64,000 bases of DNA from Xenophilus aerolatus (GCA_029968055.1 JASCNX010000003.1:310001-374000), one strand, 5' to 3'. Shown: positions 48,676 through 59,163, numbered from the stretch's first letter. Numbers and translations: made by a program. The notes: generated by a model not told the origin, from the letters alone.

Positions 48676-49377
48676 ATGATCGACAAGATCGCGCGCTCGG
48701 TGGCCGACGCGCTGGCCGACACGGCCGACGGCGCCACGGTGCTCATCGGCGGCTTCGGCACCGCCGGCATCCCCAACGAGTTGATCGACGGCCTGATCGA
48801 GCAGGGCGCCAAGGACCTCACCGTCGTCAACAACAACGCCGGCAACGGCGATGCCGGCCTGGCCGCGCTGCTCAAGGCAGGGCGCGTGCGCAAGATCATC
48901 TGCAGCTTCCCGCGCCAGGCCGACAGCCATGTCTTCGACGCGCTGTACCGCAGCGGCCAACTGGAGCTGGAACTGGTGCCGCAGGGCAACCTGGCCGAAC
49001 GCATCCGTGCCGCCGGCGCGGGCATCGGCGCCTTCTTCTGTCCCACGGGCTACGGCACCGAGCTGGCGGGCGAGCGCGAGACGCGCATGATCGATGGCCG
49101 GCACTACGTCCTGGAGTACCCCATCCACGGTGACCTGGCGCTCATCAAGGCCGAGCGCGGCGACCGCTGGGGCAACCTCGTCTACCGCAAGGCCGCGCGC
49201 AACTTCGGCCCGGTGATGGCGATGGCGGCGAGGAAGACCGTGGCCACCGTGCACCAGATCGCCGAGCTGGGCAGCATGGACCCCGAGGCCATCGTCACAC
49301 CCGGCATCTTCGTGAGCCGCATCGTGAAGATCGAGCGGATCGCCACGCAGGCCGGCGGCTTCAAGAAGGCCGCCTGA
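48676..49377 (+). CDS. pcaI: 3-oxoadipate CoA-transferase subunit A
   Basis: Together with PcaJ moves CoA from succinyl-CoA to 3-oxoadipate. The 233-residue product has the CoA-transferase family I alpha-subunit signature IGGFGTAGIPNELIDGLIEQ near residues 24-43, VNNNAGNGDAGLAALL, and the later PTGYGTELAGERETRMIDGR segment. Length matches PcaI. It starts 97 bases after the operator and lies seven bases before pcaJ. Confidence 0.95.
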   Translation: MIDKIARSVADALADTADGATVLIGGFGTAGIPNELIDGLIEQGAKDLTVVNNNAGNGDAGLAALLKAGRVRKIICSFPRQADSHVFDALYRSGQLELELVPQGNLAERIRAAGAGIGAFFCPTGYGTELAGERETRMIDGRHYVLEYPIHGDLALIKAERGDRWGNLVYRKAARNFGPVMAMAARKTVATVHQIAELGSMDPEAIVTPGIFVSRIVKIERIATQAGGFKKAA

Positions 49378-49384
49378 GGGAGAC

Positions 49385-50032
49385 ATGCCGATGGCTTACC
49401 AACGCCGCACCAAGGACCAGCTTGCCGCCCGCGTGGCGCAGGACATCTTCGACGGCGCCGTCGTCAACCTCGGCATCGGCCAGCCCACGCTGGTGGCCAA
49501 CCACCTGCCCGCGGGCCGCGAGGTCATCCTGCACAGCGAGAACGGCATCCTCGGCATGGGCCCCGCGCCGGCCGGGGGCGCCGAGGACTACGACCTCATC
49601 AACGCCGGCAAGCAGCCCGTGACGCTGCTGCCCGGCGGCGCGTACTTCCACCATGCCGACAGCTTCGCGATGATGCGCGGCGGCCACCTCGACATCTGCG
49701 TGCTGGGCGCCTTCCAGGTCTCGGCCACCGGCGACCTGGCCAACTGGAGCACCGGCGAGCCCGGCGCCATCCCGGCCGTCGGTGGCGCCATGGACCTGGC
49801 CATCGGCGCCAAGCAGACCTGGGTCATGATGGACCTGCTCACCAAGACGGGCGAGAGCAAGGTCGTCGAGCGCTGCAGCTACCCGCTCACCGGCATCGGC
49901 TGCGTCAAGCGCGTGTATTCCGACCTGGCGACACTCGAATGCACGCCGCAGGGCCTGAAGCTCATCGACAAGGTCGACGGGCTGGACCACGCCGAGCTTG
50001 AAAGGCTCGTGGGCCTGCCGATCGCCGCATAA
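49385..50032 (+). CDS. pcaJ: 3-oxoadipate CoA-transferase subunit B
   Basis: The beta subunit of the succinyl-CoA:3-oxoadipate CoA-transferase. The catalytic Glu that forms the CoA thioester is E52 in HSENGILGMGPAP, the family signature. The N-terminal LGIGQPTLVANHLPAG and VLGAFQVSATGDLANW follow PcaJ. At 215 residues it has the normal length. An inverted repeat of about 120 bases separates it from pcaF and may reduce read-through or protect the transcript end. Confidence 0.95.
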   Translation: MPMAYQRRTKDQLAARVAQDIFDGAVVNLGIGQPTLVANHLPAGREVILHSENGILGMGPAPAGGAEDYDLINAGKQPVTLLPGGAYFHHADSFAMMRGGHLDICVLGAFQVSATGDLANWSTGEPGAIPAVGGAMDLAIGAKQTWVMMDLLTKTGESKVVERCSYPLTGIGCVKRVYSDLATLECTPQGLKLIDKVDGLDHAELERLVGLPIAA

Positions 50033-50034
50033 AG

Positions 50035-50158
50035 CGGACTTCCGGACGCAGAGGGCGCAGAAGTCACGCAGAGGACGCAAAAGAGACATTCGAATTTTCT
50101 TGCCTGTTTCTTTTGCGTCCTCTGCGAAACCTTGGCGACCTCTGCGTCCGGAAGTCCG
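50035..50158. repeat. Dispersed inverted repeat (GCAGAG family), copy 2
   Basis: Arms of about 48 bases, 50035-50083 and 50110-50158, are near-perfect reverse complements. The outer end CGGACTTCCGGACGCAGAG matches CTCTGCGTCCGGAAGTCCG. The centre is AT-rich. The core CGCAGAGGGCGCAGA is shared with the element at 9705-9811. It fills the pcaJ-pcaF gap and would form a long RNA hairpin in the operon transcript. Confidence 0.9.
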
Positions 50159-50189
50159 TATTCAATTCACTCAACCCGAGACAACCAAC

Positions 50190-51395
<1,206 letters not shown>

Positions 51396-51420
51396 CCGCC
51401 GCCCGGCCCGCGCGGGGAAG

Positions 51421-52050
51421 TCAGCGCACCAGCTGCACCAACTGCCAGAGGGCCAGCCCGGCCAGCATCGCGGCCGAGCACAGGTTGATGGCGCGCTGCC
51501 AGCGTGCGTCGAAGCGCTCGCGCAGCAGGCCGACCCCCGTCGAGAGCAGCAGCCACCACAGCGCCGAACCGACCAGCACGCCCGACACCATGGCCCAGGG
51601 TGAGGCCGACGCCGCGGGTGCCCGGGCGGCCAGCGCGCCGAAGACGGCGACGAAAGACAGGATGGTGCTGGGGTTGGACAGCGTCAGCACGAAGGTGCCC
51701 GCCAGGTAGCGCAGCAGCGAGCGGGCCGAGGCCCGCTCGCTGCTGCGCGGCACCGCCGGCTTCGTGGCGATGCGCCAGGCCATCCACAGCAGGAAGGCGG
51801 CGCCGAACAGCGCCAGCCACAGGCGCAGGCCCAGCAGCCACGCCATCAGGGTCGTCACACCGAAGGCGCCGATGGCGCCGTACACGGCATCGGCCAGCGC
51901 CGCGCCGAGGCCGGTCGCCAGTCCGGCAGCGCGGCCGTGGTCGACGGTGCGCTGGATCGCGAGCACGCCGATCTGCCCGACCGGCGCGGCGATCGACAGG
52001 CCGATGAGCAGCGACTGCCAGAACAGCGTGAGGGTGGCGGTGGAATCCAT
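51421..52050 (-). CDS. LysE/RhtB-family amino acid exporter
   Basis: A 209-residue inner-membrane exporter with about six membrane segments. The family start is LFWQSLLIGLSIAAPVGQIG, followed by VLAIQRTVDHGRAAGLATGL, LADAVYGAIGAFGVTTLM, and TFVLTLSNPSTILSFVAVFG with the conserved Asn-Pro. The substrate is probably an amino acid or a related compound. It is divergent from an Lrp/AsnC regulator, a common pairing in which the regulator senses the exported amino acid. Confidence 0.9.
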   Translation of the reverse strand: MDSTATLTLFWQSLLIGLSIAAPVGQIGVLAIQRTVDHGRAAGLATGLGAALADAVYGAIGAFGVTTLMAWLLGLRLWLALFGAAFLLWMAWRIATKPAVPRSSERASARSLLRYLAGTFVLTLSNPSTILSFVAVFGALAARAPAASASPWAMVSGVLVGSALWWLLLSTGVGLLRERFDARWQRAINLCSAAMLAGLALWQLVQLVR

Positions 52051-52144
52051 GCCGGGGATTGTGCGAAGCCGCCCGCGCGCGGCCCAGGCGGAATTTCAGG
52101 CAAGAATGCCCGGTCGCTTTCGATTTTTCAGGGACAACCTCGCC

Positions 52145-52618
52145 ATGGCCGAATCCTCGCCGCCGCTGCAGCTCGACGCCCGCGCCTGGAAGCTGCTGCT
52201 GGCCCTGCAGCAGGACGGCCGTGCGCCACTCAAGGCCCTGGCCGAGGCGGCCGGCCTGTCGGTGCCGGCCACGGCCGAGCGGCTCAAGCGTCTGCAGGAC
52301 GCCGGCATCGTGCAGGGCGTGAGCGCCGAGATCGACGCCGCACGCGCCGGCTATCCGGTGCGCGCGATCGTCGGCGTCACCGTGCACCAGCCGGGCAAGA
52401 AGGGCTTCATCGAGAAGCTGCGGCGCGCGGCCGAAGTGCTGGAGTGCCACCACGTGGCCGGCGCCGATTCGTACATGCTCACCGTGGTGGCGCGCAGCCT
52501 CGAGGACCTGGAGCGCTTCCTGGCCTCCATCAATGGCTACGGCGAGACGCGCACCTCGATCGTGTTCTCCACGCCCATCGCGCGCCGCGCTCTGGTGCCG
52601 CCCGGCGGCGCGCGCTGA
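52145..52618 (+). CDS. Lrp/AsnC-family transcriptional regulator
   Basis: A 157-residue regulator: an N-terminal helix-turn-helix (LDARAWKLLLALQQDGRAPL, then ALAEAAGLSVPATAERLKRL, QDAGIVQGVSAEIDAARAGY), then a RAM ligand-binding domain (AIVGVTVHQPGKKGFIEKLR, ECHHVAGADSYMLTVVARSL, EDLERFLASINGYGETRTSI). It is divergent from the LysE exporter gene and probably controls it. ATG 52145 gives a family-like N-terminus; an in-frame ATG 14 codons upstream at 52103-52107 is possible but adds unrelated residues. Confidence 0.9.
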   Translation: MAESSPPLQLDARAWKLLLALQQDGRAPLKALAEAAGLSVPATAERLKRLQDAGIVQGVSAEIDAARAGYPVRAIVGVTVHQPGKKGFIEKLRRAAEVLECHHVAGADSYMLTVVARSLEDLERFLASINGYGETRTSIVFSTPIARRALVPPGGAR

Positions 52619-52628
52619 CGGGTCGCGC

Positions 52629-53570
52629 TCAGCTCCTGGGCGCCTGCTGCCACACCCGCGTGGCCGCCGCCAGGTCTTCGAGTGCACTCCCCACCGCCTT
52701 GAACACGGTGCGCTCCTGCGCGTTCTGCCGGCCGGCGCGCTCGCCGCGGCACAGTTGCGCCAGGGTGGCGGGCGCGCTGCCCGCCTGCAGCGTGCCTGCG
52801 GCCCGGGCATCGAGCAGGTCGCCGGCCTTGGCGAGCGCTTCCTCGGTGTCGATGGCCACGCACGCGGCCTCGAAGCACGCGGGGTCCGCCTCGCGCATCA
52901 GCGGCGTGAAGCTGCCGATCAGGTCCAGGTGCGAGCCCGGCGCCAGCCACGCACCGTGCACCAGCGGCGCGGTGGCCAGCGTGGCGCAACTCACGATGTC
53001 GGCGGCGCGCACGGCGGCCGGCAGGTCGGCCACGGCCTGGGCGTCGATGCCTTGTGCGCGCCACTGTGCGGCCAGGGCATCGGCACCCTCGGGCCGGTGG
53101 TTCCACACGCGCACCTGGTCGATGGCGCGCACGCTGGCGAAGGCGGCCGGCAGCAGCCGGGCGACGCGCCCGCTGCCCAGCACCAGCAGCCGTCGTGCAT
53201 CGGCGCGTGCCAGGAACGAGGCGCCCAGCGCCGCTGCCGCGGCCGTGCGGCGGGCGGTGATCTCGTTGCCGTCCATCAGCGCCAGCGGCACGCCGGTCGT
53301 GGCGTCGTACAGCACGTAGGTCGCATGCAGGCCCGGCAGGCCTTGCGCGGTGTTGGCCGGGAAGATGTTGATCGTCTTGATGCCGAGGAAGGCCTCGTTC
53401 CACGCCGGCATGACGAGCACGGTGCCCGGGCTGGCCGTGCCCGGGTCGAGCGCGTGCACCTGGCGCGGCGGCACCACCGTGGCAGGCGACGCGAAGGCCG
53501 CGCGCAGCGCCGGCACCAGCGCGTCGAAGGGCAGGGCGGCGCGGGTCGCGGCGGCATCGAAGATCTGCAT
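52629..53570 (-). CDS. Ornithine cyclodeaminase/mu-crystallin family protein
   Basis: A 313-residue NAD(P)-dependent enzyme of the OCD/mu-crystallin family, which includes ornithine cyclodeaminase and delta-1-pyrroline-2-carboxylate reductase. Family segments are LVMPAWNEAFLGIKTINIFP, GLPGLHATYVLYDATTGVPL, ALMDGNEITARRTAAAAALG and the Rossmann motif LLVLGSGRVARLLPAAFASV, then HLDLIGSFTPLMREAD. The exact substrate cannot be read. It is convergent with the Lrp gene (10 bases apart) and divergent from tctB. Confidence 0.9.
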   Translation of the reverse strand: MQIFDAAATRAALPFDALVPALRAAFASPATVVPPRQVHALDPGTASPGTVLVMPAWNEAFLGIKTINIFPANTAQGLPGLHATYVLYDATTGVPLALMDGNEITARRTAAAAALGASFLARADARRLLVLGSGRVARLLPAAFASVRAIDQVRVWNHRPEGADALAAQWRAQGIDAQAVADLPAAVRAADIVSCATLATAPLVHGAWLAPGSHLDLIGSFTPLMREADPACFEAACVAIDTEEALAKAGDLLDARAAGTLQAGSAPATLAQLCRGERAGRQNAQERTVFKAVGSALEDLAAATRVWQQAPRS

Positions 53571-53715
53571 GGCCGAGTATGGCCGTGGCAGGCCGCGCTA
53601 GGGACAACCCTTACGTACTTCCCACGCAGGCACGGTCAGACGGCGATCAGGCATGAAAGCTGACCATCACCAGACTTTTTCACCGCGCGAGTCCTTGAAC
53701 GGCCGCATCCTTTTC

Positions 53716-54141
53716 ATGATCGACAAAAACCTGGCCAGAGGCATCTTCATCGTGCTGCTCGCCCTGCTCTTCGGAGTACCGGCGGTTCTGCATTACCCCA
53801 TCGGCAACTTCGCGCGCGGCGGGCCGGGCCTGTTCCCCACGATGGTCTCCTGCATCCTGGGCGTCATCGGCGTGGCGATGGTGATCCGTTCGCGCTTCAT
53901 CCGCCCCGAGCCGCTCGAGCTGAACCTCAAGAACATCGGGATCATCATCGCGAGCCTGGTCGCTTTCGCGCTCGTGTCCGAGCACGTGAACATGATCGTC
54001 GGCATCGTGCTGATGGTCTTCATCGCCGCCCTGGCGGGCACCAACTACTCGTGGTGGCGCAACGTCAAGGTGTCGGCCATGCTGGTGCTTTTCGCCTTCG
54101 GCTTCGCCCGCCTGCTGGGCCTGAACCTTCCCCTGTACTGA
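53716..54141 (+). CDS. tctB: Tripartite tricarboxylate transporter small permease TctB
   Basis: A 141-residue inner-membrane protein with four hydrophobic segments (ARGIFIVLLALLFGVPAVL, LFPTMVSCILGVIGVAMVI, GIIIASLVAFALVSEHVNMI and VSAMLVLFAFGFARLLGLN). It pairs with TctA to take up carboxylates delivered by a Bug-type binding protein. The ATG at 53716 gives the N-terminus MIDKNLARG seen in this subfamily; an in-frame ATG at 53653 would add 21 polar residues. It lies ten bases before tctA. Confidence 0.9.
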   Translation: MIDKNLARGIFIVLLALLFGVPAVLHYPIGNFARGGPGLFPTMVSCILGVIGVAMVIRSRFIRPEPLELNLKNIGIIIASLVAFALVSEHVNMIVGIVLMVFIAALAGTNYSWWRNVKVSAMLVLFAFGFARLLGLNLPLY

Positions 54142-54151
54142 GGCAACCGCC

Positions 54152-55681
54152 ATGGAAGCACTCCACAACCTGGCGTTCGGCTTCGAGCACGCGCTGACCA
54201 TCCACAACCTGCTGTACTGCGCCCTCGGTTGCGCCGTGGGCACCTTCGTCGGGCTGCTGCCCGGCCTCGGGCCGCTGGCCACCATCAGCCTGCTGCTGCC
54301 GCTGACCTATTCGATGGACACCACCGGCGCGCTGATCATGCTGGCCGGCATCTACTACGGGGCGCAGTATGGCGACAGCGTGTCGGCCATCACGATGAAG
54401 ATCCCGCATGCGAGCTCCATCGTGGCCTGTATCGACGGCTACGCGATGACGCTCAAGGGGCAGACCGGGCTGGCGCTGTTCACCGCGGGCTTCTCCAGCT
54501 TCATCGGCGGCACGGTCGCCATCGTGGTGCTGACCTTCCTTGCGCCGTCGCTGGGCGAGGTGGCCTTCCTCTTCGGCCCCGCCGACTACTGCGCGCTGAT
54601 GCTGCTGGGCTTCGTCTGCGTCAGCTTCGTGACCACCGGCAGCCTGCTCAACGGCCTGGCGATGTGCTTGGTGGGCGTGCTGCTGGGCCAGATCGGCACC
54701 GACGTGAACAGCGGCCTGCAGCGCTACACGATGGACCTGCCCTTCCTGGCCGACGGCGTGGGGCTGGTGAGCATCGCGCTGGGCTGCTTCGGCATCGCCG
54801 AGATCACCAAGAACCTCGACGAGCGAAAGGAACGCTCGCCCTTCAACGGCACGATCAAGCTCATGCCGACCTGGACCGAGTTCAAGCGCATCTGGCCGAG
54901 CGCGCTGCGCGGCAGCGTCATCGGGTCCTTCCTGGGCATCCTGCCCGGCGGCGGCCCGGCCATCGCCCAGTTCGCCGCCTATGCGGCGGACAAGAAGATG
55001 AGCAAGTACAAGCACGAGATCGGCACCGGCTGCATCGAAGGCGTGGCCGGCCAGGCCGCGGCCGACGAGGCCGCCTCGCGCACCAGCTTCATCCCGCTGA
55101 TGAGCATCGGCATTCCCGAGAACCCGGTGATGGCGCTGATGATGGCCGCCTTCATCATCAAGGGCATCCAGCCCGGCCCGAACATGATCGCCGGCCACCC
55201 CGAACTCTTCTGGGGCCTGGTGGCGAGCATGTGGATCGGCGGCTGCTTCCTGCTGGTGCTGAACGTGCCGCTGGTGCGCTACCTGCTGTCGATCTTCAAG
55301 ATCCCGTACAACGTGCTGTTCCCGGCGATCCTGTTCTTCTGCTGCATCGGCACGTACAGCGTGAACAACAGCATCGACGACATCTACATCACGGCCGTGT
55401 TCGGCATCCTGGGCTTCGCGTTCATGCGGCTCAAGCTCGATGCGTCCCCGCTGATGCTGGGCTTCATCCTCGGGCCGATGCTGGAGGAGAACTTCCGCCG
55501 GGCGCTGCTCATCAGCCGCGGCAGCTTCGGCGTGTTCGTGTCGCGACCCATCAGCGGCACGCTGCTCGGGCTCATCGCGGCCTTCGTCGTGTGGCAGGTC
55601 GCTGCCTTCGTGCTCGCCGCACGCAAGCGCCGCAATTCGCCCGAGGCCGAAGTCGCGCCGCCGCTGGCCGACGCGCACTGA
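54152..55681 (+). CDS. tctA: Tripartite tricarboxylate transporter large permease TctA
   Basis: A 509-residue permease with about twelve membrane segments. Family signatures include GTFVGLLPGLGPLATISLLL near the N-terminus, IYYGAQYGDSVSAITMKIPH, GSVIGSFLGILPGGGPAIAQ in the middle, and SFIPLMSIGIPENPVMALMM. The substrate is probably a di- or tricarboxylate or an aromatic acid. No binding-protein gene adjoins it; the two Bug proteins encoded at 38691 and 43368 are candidates. A terminator follows at 55704. Confidence 0.95.
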   Translation: MEALHNLAFGFEHALTIHNLLYCALGCAVGTFVGLLPGLGPLATISLLLPLTYSMDTTGALIMLAGIYYGAQYGDSVSAITMKIPHASSIVACIDGYAMTLKGQTGLALFTAGFSSFIGGTVAIVVLTFLAPSLGEVAFLFGPADYCALMLLGFVCVSFVTTGSLLNGLAMCLVGVLLGQIGTDVNSGLQRYTMDLPFLADGVGLVSIALGCFGIAEITKNLDERKERSPFNGTIKLMPTWTEFKRIWPSALRGSVIGSFLGILPGGGPAIAQFAAYAADKKMSKYKHEIGTGCIEGVAGQAAADEAASRTSFIPLMSIGIPENPVMALMMAAFIIKGIQPGPNMIAGHPELFWGLVASMWIGGCFLLVLNVPLVRYLLSIFKIPYNVLFPAILFFCCIGTYSVNNSIDDIYITAVFGILGFAFMRLKLDASPLMLGFILGPMLEENFRRALLISRGSFGVFVSRPISGTLLGLIAAFVVWQVAAFVLAARKRRNSPEAEVAPPLADAH

Positions 55682-55703
55682 GCGGACGTCCGTCCGATCG
55701 AAC

Positions 55704-55735
55704 AAGGGCCGGCGCCTGGGCGTCCGGCCCTTTTT
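55704..55735 (+). terminator. Rho-independent terminator after tctA
   Basis: AAGGGCCGG (55704-55712) pairs with CCGGCCCTT (55724-55732) around an 11-base loop, followed by T residues to 55735. It ends the tctBA transcript, and the stem may also serve the convergent gene at 55752. Confidence 0.88.
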
Positions 55736-55751
55736 CCATGGGGCCGTGCGT

Positions 55752-56357
55752 TCAGCGCACCAGCGCCTCGTACGCGGCCCGCGTGTGCGGCGACACCGAG
55801 TCGAGCACCTGCTGGTAGGGCGTCTGGTGGCGCGCCAGCAGACGCGCCGACGCCACCGTCCTGGAGCGACAGAACCAGTGGCAGGTGTGCTGCATCAGGT
55901 ACAGCTCGGCCGTCATCATGTAGGCCTTGGACTTGGGCGGCAGGTCCAGCGCGTTGCCGGCGCTGGCCTCGATGCCGCGTGCGTGCACGGCGAACACCTT
56001 GCGCGCGTCGAAGAGGCGGTAGCCCGGCAGCAGCTGCTGCGCATAGGGCATGGCGAAGGGCAGCTTGCTGACCTGCGCCAGCGGCGCCTCGATCTTCGAG
56101 AAGTCGGCCACGAAGCTGTCGAACTGGTTCGCCAGCGCCTGCTCGGTGCCCAGCAGCACGCCCCAGACCTGCTCGCGACGCTCCGGGTCCTTCTCGTCCA
56201 GCCAGCGCAGGTAGCCTTCGGTGAGGTTCTCCATCAGCTGTTCGATCTGGTATTTGCCCAGTGCGCTGCCGAGCAGGGCGATGCGCCGCTGCTGTTCGCG
56301 GTTCTTGAGGATGTAGGCACCGAGGATGGCGAAGGCCATCAGGGCGAGGAATTCCAT
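55752..56357 (-). CDS. Membrane-anchored conserved hypothetical protein
   Basis: A 201-residue protein with a single N-terminal membrane segment (MEFLALMAFAILGAYIL), then a charged, helical cytoplasmic part: NREQQRRIALLGSALGKYQI, EQLMENLTEGYLRWLDEKDP, ALANQFDSFVADFSKIEAPL and MTAELYLMQHTCHWFCRSRT. No known catalytic motif is seen. The composition suggests a membrane-tethered helical bundle. The start at 56357 gives a normal N-terminal anchor. It is convergent with tctA, and the terminator between them may serve both. Confidence 0.8.
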   Translation of the reverse strand: MEFLALMAFAILGAYILKNREQQRRIALLGSALGKYQIEQLMENLTEGYLRWLDEKDPERREQVWGVLLGTEQALANQFDSFVADFSKIEAPLAQVSKLPFAMPYAQQLLPGYRLFDARKVFAVHARGIEASAGNALDLPPKSKAYMMTAELYLMQHTCHWFCRSRTVASARLLARHQTPYQQVLDSVSPHTRAAYEALVR

Positions 56358-56609
56358 GGAGGGTGGGGCGGGGCAGCGGCAGGGCCGCCAGTGTAGGCAG
56401 CCGACGATGCCCGGCGGCCAATTGGCACTTTCGTATCCATTGTGGCCAGGGCCCGCGTGGCGCAATGGCTGCATTGCGGTGTTGTCCTGCAATGCAGGGG
56501 CCCATCGGTGCCCATAGTCGAGGCGCCGTTGATACAGTGACGGGCGTCAGGGAGCTCAGCGGAAGAACCGCGCCCGTCGAGCGAGTACGCTCCGCCACCG
56601 TTCCTGCCA

Positions 56610-59135
56610 ATGCCGACTCCTCTGTCGCCCGACTGGACCCTCGAGGCCACCTCCGCACCCGCGGTGGCGCCGACCGTCCCCTTCGAATGGCCCCGGCCAC
56701 CCGGCGGGCTGTATCCCCCTGCACCGCCGCTCGACGGTCCGCAGGCCTGCGAGATCATCGGCCTCAACGGCACCCGCGTCGAAGGCCGCCTCAGCGCCTT
56801 CGATTCCGTCGCGGCAACGGCCGACGTGCAGTTGCAGCGTGGCCGCAATGTGCTGACCCTGCGTTTCGACCAGTTCCGCGCGCTCACGCTGGTCGATCGG
56901 GTGGAGCCGCTGGCCCCGGCCCCCCTCGTGCCGGCCGCGGACGGCGAACGGCTCATGCCCGGCACCGCCAAGGTCCGGGTCCGCCTGGGCAAGACGGCGG
57001 TGCTGAACTGCCGCACGGTGGGCCAGGTGGAAACGGCCTACGGCCTGTTCCTGTTCCCCACCGTGGGCCATGCCGGCGCGGTGCATTGCACCTTCGTGCC
57101 GCGGGTGGCCTACGACCGCATCGAGCGCGAGCCGCTGGCGCCGGAGCCCGGCGAGGCCCCCGCGGCCGATCCGGCGAGCGACGATGCGTCGGCGTCGGCG
57201 TCGGCGTCGGTGTTAGCGCCGGAACCGGCGGGCGCCATCGATGCGCCCCGGCTGTCGCAGACGGTGCTCACGCGCGATTCGCTCGTCGAGGCGCTGGAGT
57301 TCCAGGCGCGAATGCCCATCGTGCGGATCGGCGAGGCGCTCCAGGCACTGGGCATGGTCAGCGCGCAGGAACTCGGCGAGGCGCTCGTGCAGCAGCGCGA
57401 GGAGGGCGGCCTGCCCCTGGGCGAGGTGCTGGTGCGCCGCGGCTCGGTGTCGCGTGCCGACCTGCAGACGGCACTGACGCGCAAGATGGGCTACCCGCTC
57501 GTCGACCTCGAACGCTACGAGCCCGAGCCCGAGGCGTTGCGCAAGCTGAGCTACTCGGCCGCGCAGCGCCTGCAGGTCATGCCGCTGGCCATCGTCGACG
57601 GCCGCTTGGTCGTGGCCCTGGACGACCCGGCCAACCGGCGCACGGCGCTGGACGAGGTCGAGTTCAGTGCGCAGATGAAGCTCGCGCCCGTGCTGGGCCG
57701 CTACCGCGATCTCGATCGCGTGCTGCACCAGGCCTACGACAAGATCGGCGCGGCGGGGGAGGGGCGCGGTGCCGCGGCGCTGGCGCCGATCGATTTCGAC
57801 CTGGGCGACACCAGCGCCCTGCTGCAGACGCTGGAGAAGGAAGGCCAGCAGGAGCGCGACGGGGCCGAAGACGCGCAGATCGAGCAGTCCGACAACTCGC
57901 TCGTGCGCATGATCAATCGCATGGTGGTCGAGGCCCACGCGGATGGCGTGTCGGACATCCACATCGAAAGCTACCCGGGGCGCGAGAAGATCCGCATCCG
58001 CTTCCGCAAGGACGGCGTCCTGCGCACCTACCTGGAGCTGCCCGCCAACTACCGCAACGCCATGATCGCGCGCATCAAGATCATGGCGGAGCTGGACATC
58101 AGCGAGCGGCGCAAGCCCCAGGACGGGAAGATCAACTTCGCGCGCTTCTCGCCGCAGCATCGCATCGAGCTGCGCGTGGCCTCGATTCCCACCAACAACG
58201 GCCTCGAGGACGTGGTGATGCGCATCCTGGCCTCGGCGCGGCCGCTGCCGCTGGACCGCCTGGGCCTGACGCCGGCCAACTTCGAGCGGCTGCGCAGCGC
58301 GATCGAGCGGCCCTACGGCATGGTGCTGTGCGTCGGCCCCACGGGGTCGGGCAAGACCACCACGCTGCATTCGACGCTCAGCCACCTGAATACCCCCGAG
58401 CGCAAGATTTGGACCGCCGAGGACCCGATCGAGATCACGCAGTCGGGGCTGCGCCAGGTGCAGGTCAATCCGCGAATCGAGTGGACCTTCGCCAAGGCGC
58501 TGCGCTCCTTCCTGCGCGCCGACCCGGACGTGGTGATGGTCGGCGAGATCCGGGACGAGGAGACGGCCAAGGTCGCCATCGAGGCGTCGCTCACGGGGCA
58601 CCTGGTGATGTCGACGCTGCACACCAACAGCGCGCCGGAGACCGTGACGCGCCTGCTGGACATGGGCATGGACCCGTTCAACTTCGCCGACTCGCTGCTG
58701 GCCGTGCTGGCGCAGCGGCTCGTGCGGCGCCTGTGTCCGGACTGCCTCACCCGGCGCCCGGCCACCGACGCGGAGATCGCCGAGCTGCTGGACGATTACG
58801 TCCACGCCTACCCGGCGCAGGACGCCCCCGAATCGCGCGAGCAGGTGCTTGAACGCTGGGCGGGCCGCCATGCGCAGGACGGGCGCCTGCAGATGCATGC
58901 GAGCCCCGGCTGCGCCGCCTGCGCCGACACCGGCTTTCGCGGCCGCGTGGGCCTGCACGAACTGATGCTCGTCTCGCGCGAACTGCGCCACCTGATCCAG
59001 ACCGGATCGCGTGCGGAGGTGCTGCAGGCGACGGCGCTGCGCGAGGGCATGCGCACCCTGCGGCAGGACGGCATCGAGAAGGTGCTCGCGGGCCAGACCA
59101 CGATCGAGGAAGTGCGCGCCACCAGCAACGTGTGA
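56610..59135 (+). CDS. GspE/PilB-family secretion or pilus assembly ATPase with extra N-terminal domain
   Basis: An 841-residue hexameric ATPase for type II secretion or type IV pilus assembly. Residues 1 to about 190 form an unrecognised domain (CEIIGLNGTRVEGRLSAFDS, then RTVGQVETAYGLFLFPTVGH), then a Ser/Ala repeat linker (about 193-200), an MshEN/T2SSE-N domain (RIGEALQALGMVSAQELGEA, then MGYPLVDLERYEPEPEALRK), and the ATPase core: Walker A GPTGSGKTTT near 576, Walker B DPDVVMVGEIRDEE near 638. A zinc site is likely from CPDC near 710 and CAAC near 770. Typical family length is 560-600, so this is unusually long. No other pilus or secretion gene is in the window. Confidence 0.9.
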   Translation: MPTPLSPDWTLEATSAPAVAPTVPFEWPRPPGGLYPPAPPLDGPQACEIIGLNGTRVEGRLSAFDSVAATADVQLQRGRNVLTLRFDQFRALTLVDRVEPLAPAPLVPAADGERLMPGTAKVRVRLGKTAVLNCRTVGQVETAYGLFLFPTVGHAGAVHCTFVPRVAYDRIEREPLAPEPGEAPAADPASDDASASASASVLAPEPAGAIDAPRLSQTVLTRDSLVEALEFQARMPIVRIGEALQALGMVSAQELGEALVQQREEGGLPLGEVLVRRGSVSRADLQTALTRKMGYPLVDLERYEPEPEALRKLSYSAAQRLQVMPLAIVDGRLVVALDDPANRRTALDEVEFSAQMKLAPVLGRYRDLDRVLHQAYDKIGAAGEGRGAAALAPIDFDLGDTSALLQTLEKEGQQERDGAEDAQIEQSDNSLVRMINRMVVEAHADGVSDIHIESYPGREKIRIRFRKDGVLRTYLELPANYRNAMIARIKIMAELDISERRKPQDGKINFARFSPQHRIELRVASIPTNNGLEDVVMRILASARPLPLDRLGLTPANFERLRSAIERPYGMVLCVGPTGSGKTTTLHSTLSHLNTPERKIWTAEDPIEITQSGLRQVQVNPRIEWTFAKALRSFLRADPDVVMVGEIRDEETAKVAIEASLTGHLVMSTLHTNSAPETVTRLLDMGMDPFNFADSLLAVLAQRLVRRLCPDCLTRRPATDAEIAELLDDYVHAYPAQDAPESREQVLERWAGRHAQDGRLQMHASPGCAACADTGFRGRVGLHELMLVSRELRHLIQTGSRAEVLQATALREGMRTLRQDGIEKVLAGQTTIEEVRATSNV
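57186..57209 (+). repeat. Hexanucleotide tandem repeat (GCGTCG x4) inside the GspE-like gene
   Basis: Four perfect copies of GCGTCG encode a Ser-Ala linker between the extra N-terminal domain and the MshEN domain. It is the same hexamer as the CheA repeat at 2086-2115, read on the other strand. Copy changes would not disrupt the frame. Confidence 0.8.
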
Positions 59136-59163
59136 GCGCCGGCCCGTGCGCGTGGGCGCGGCG

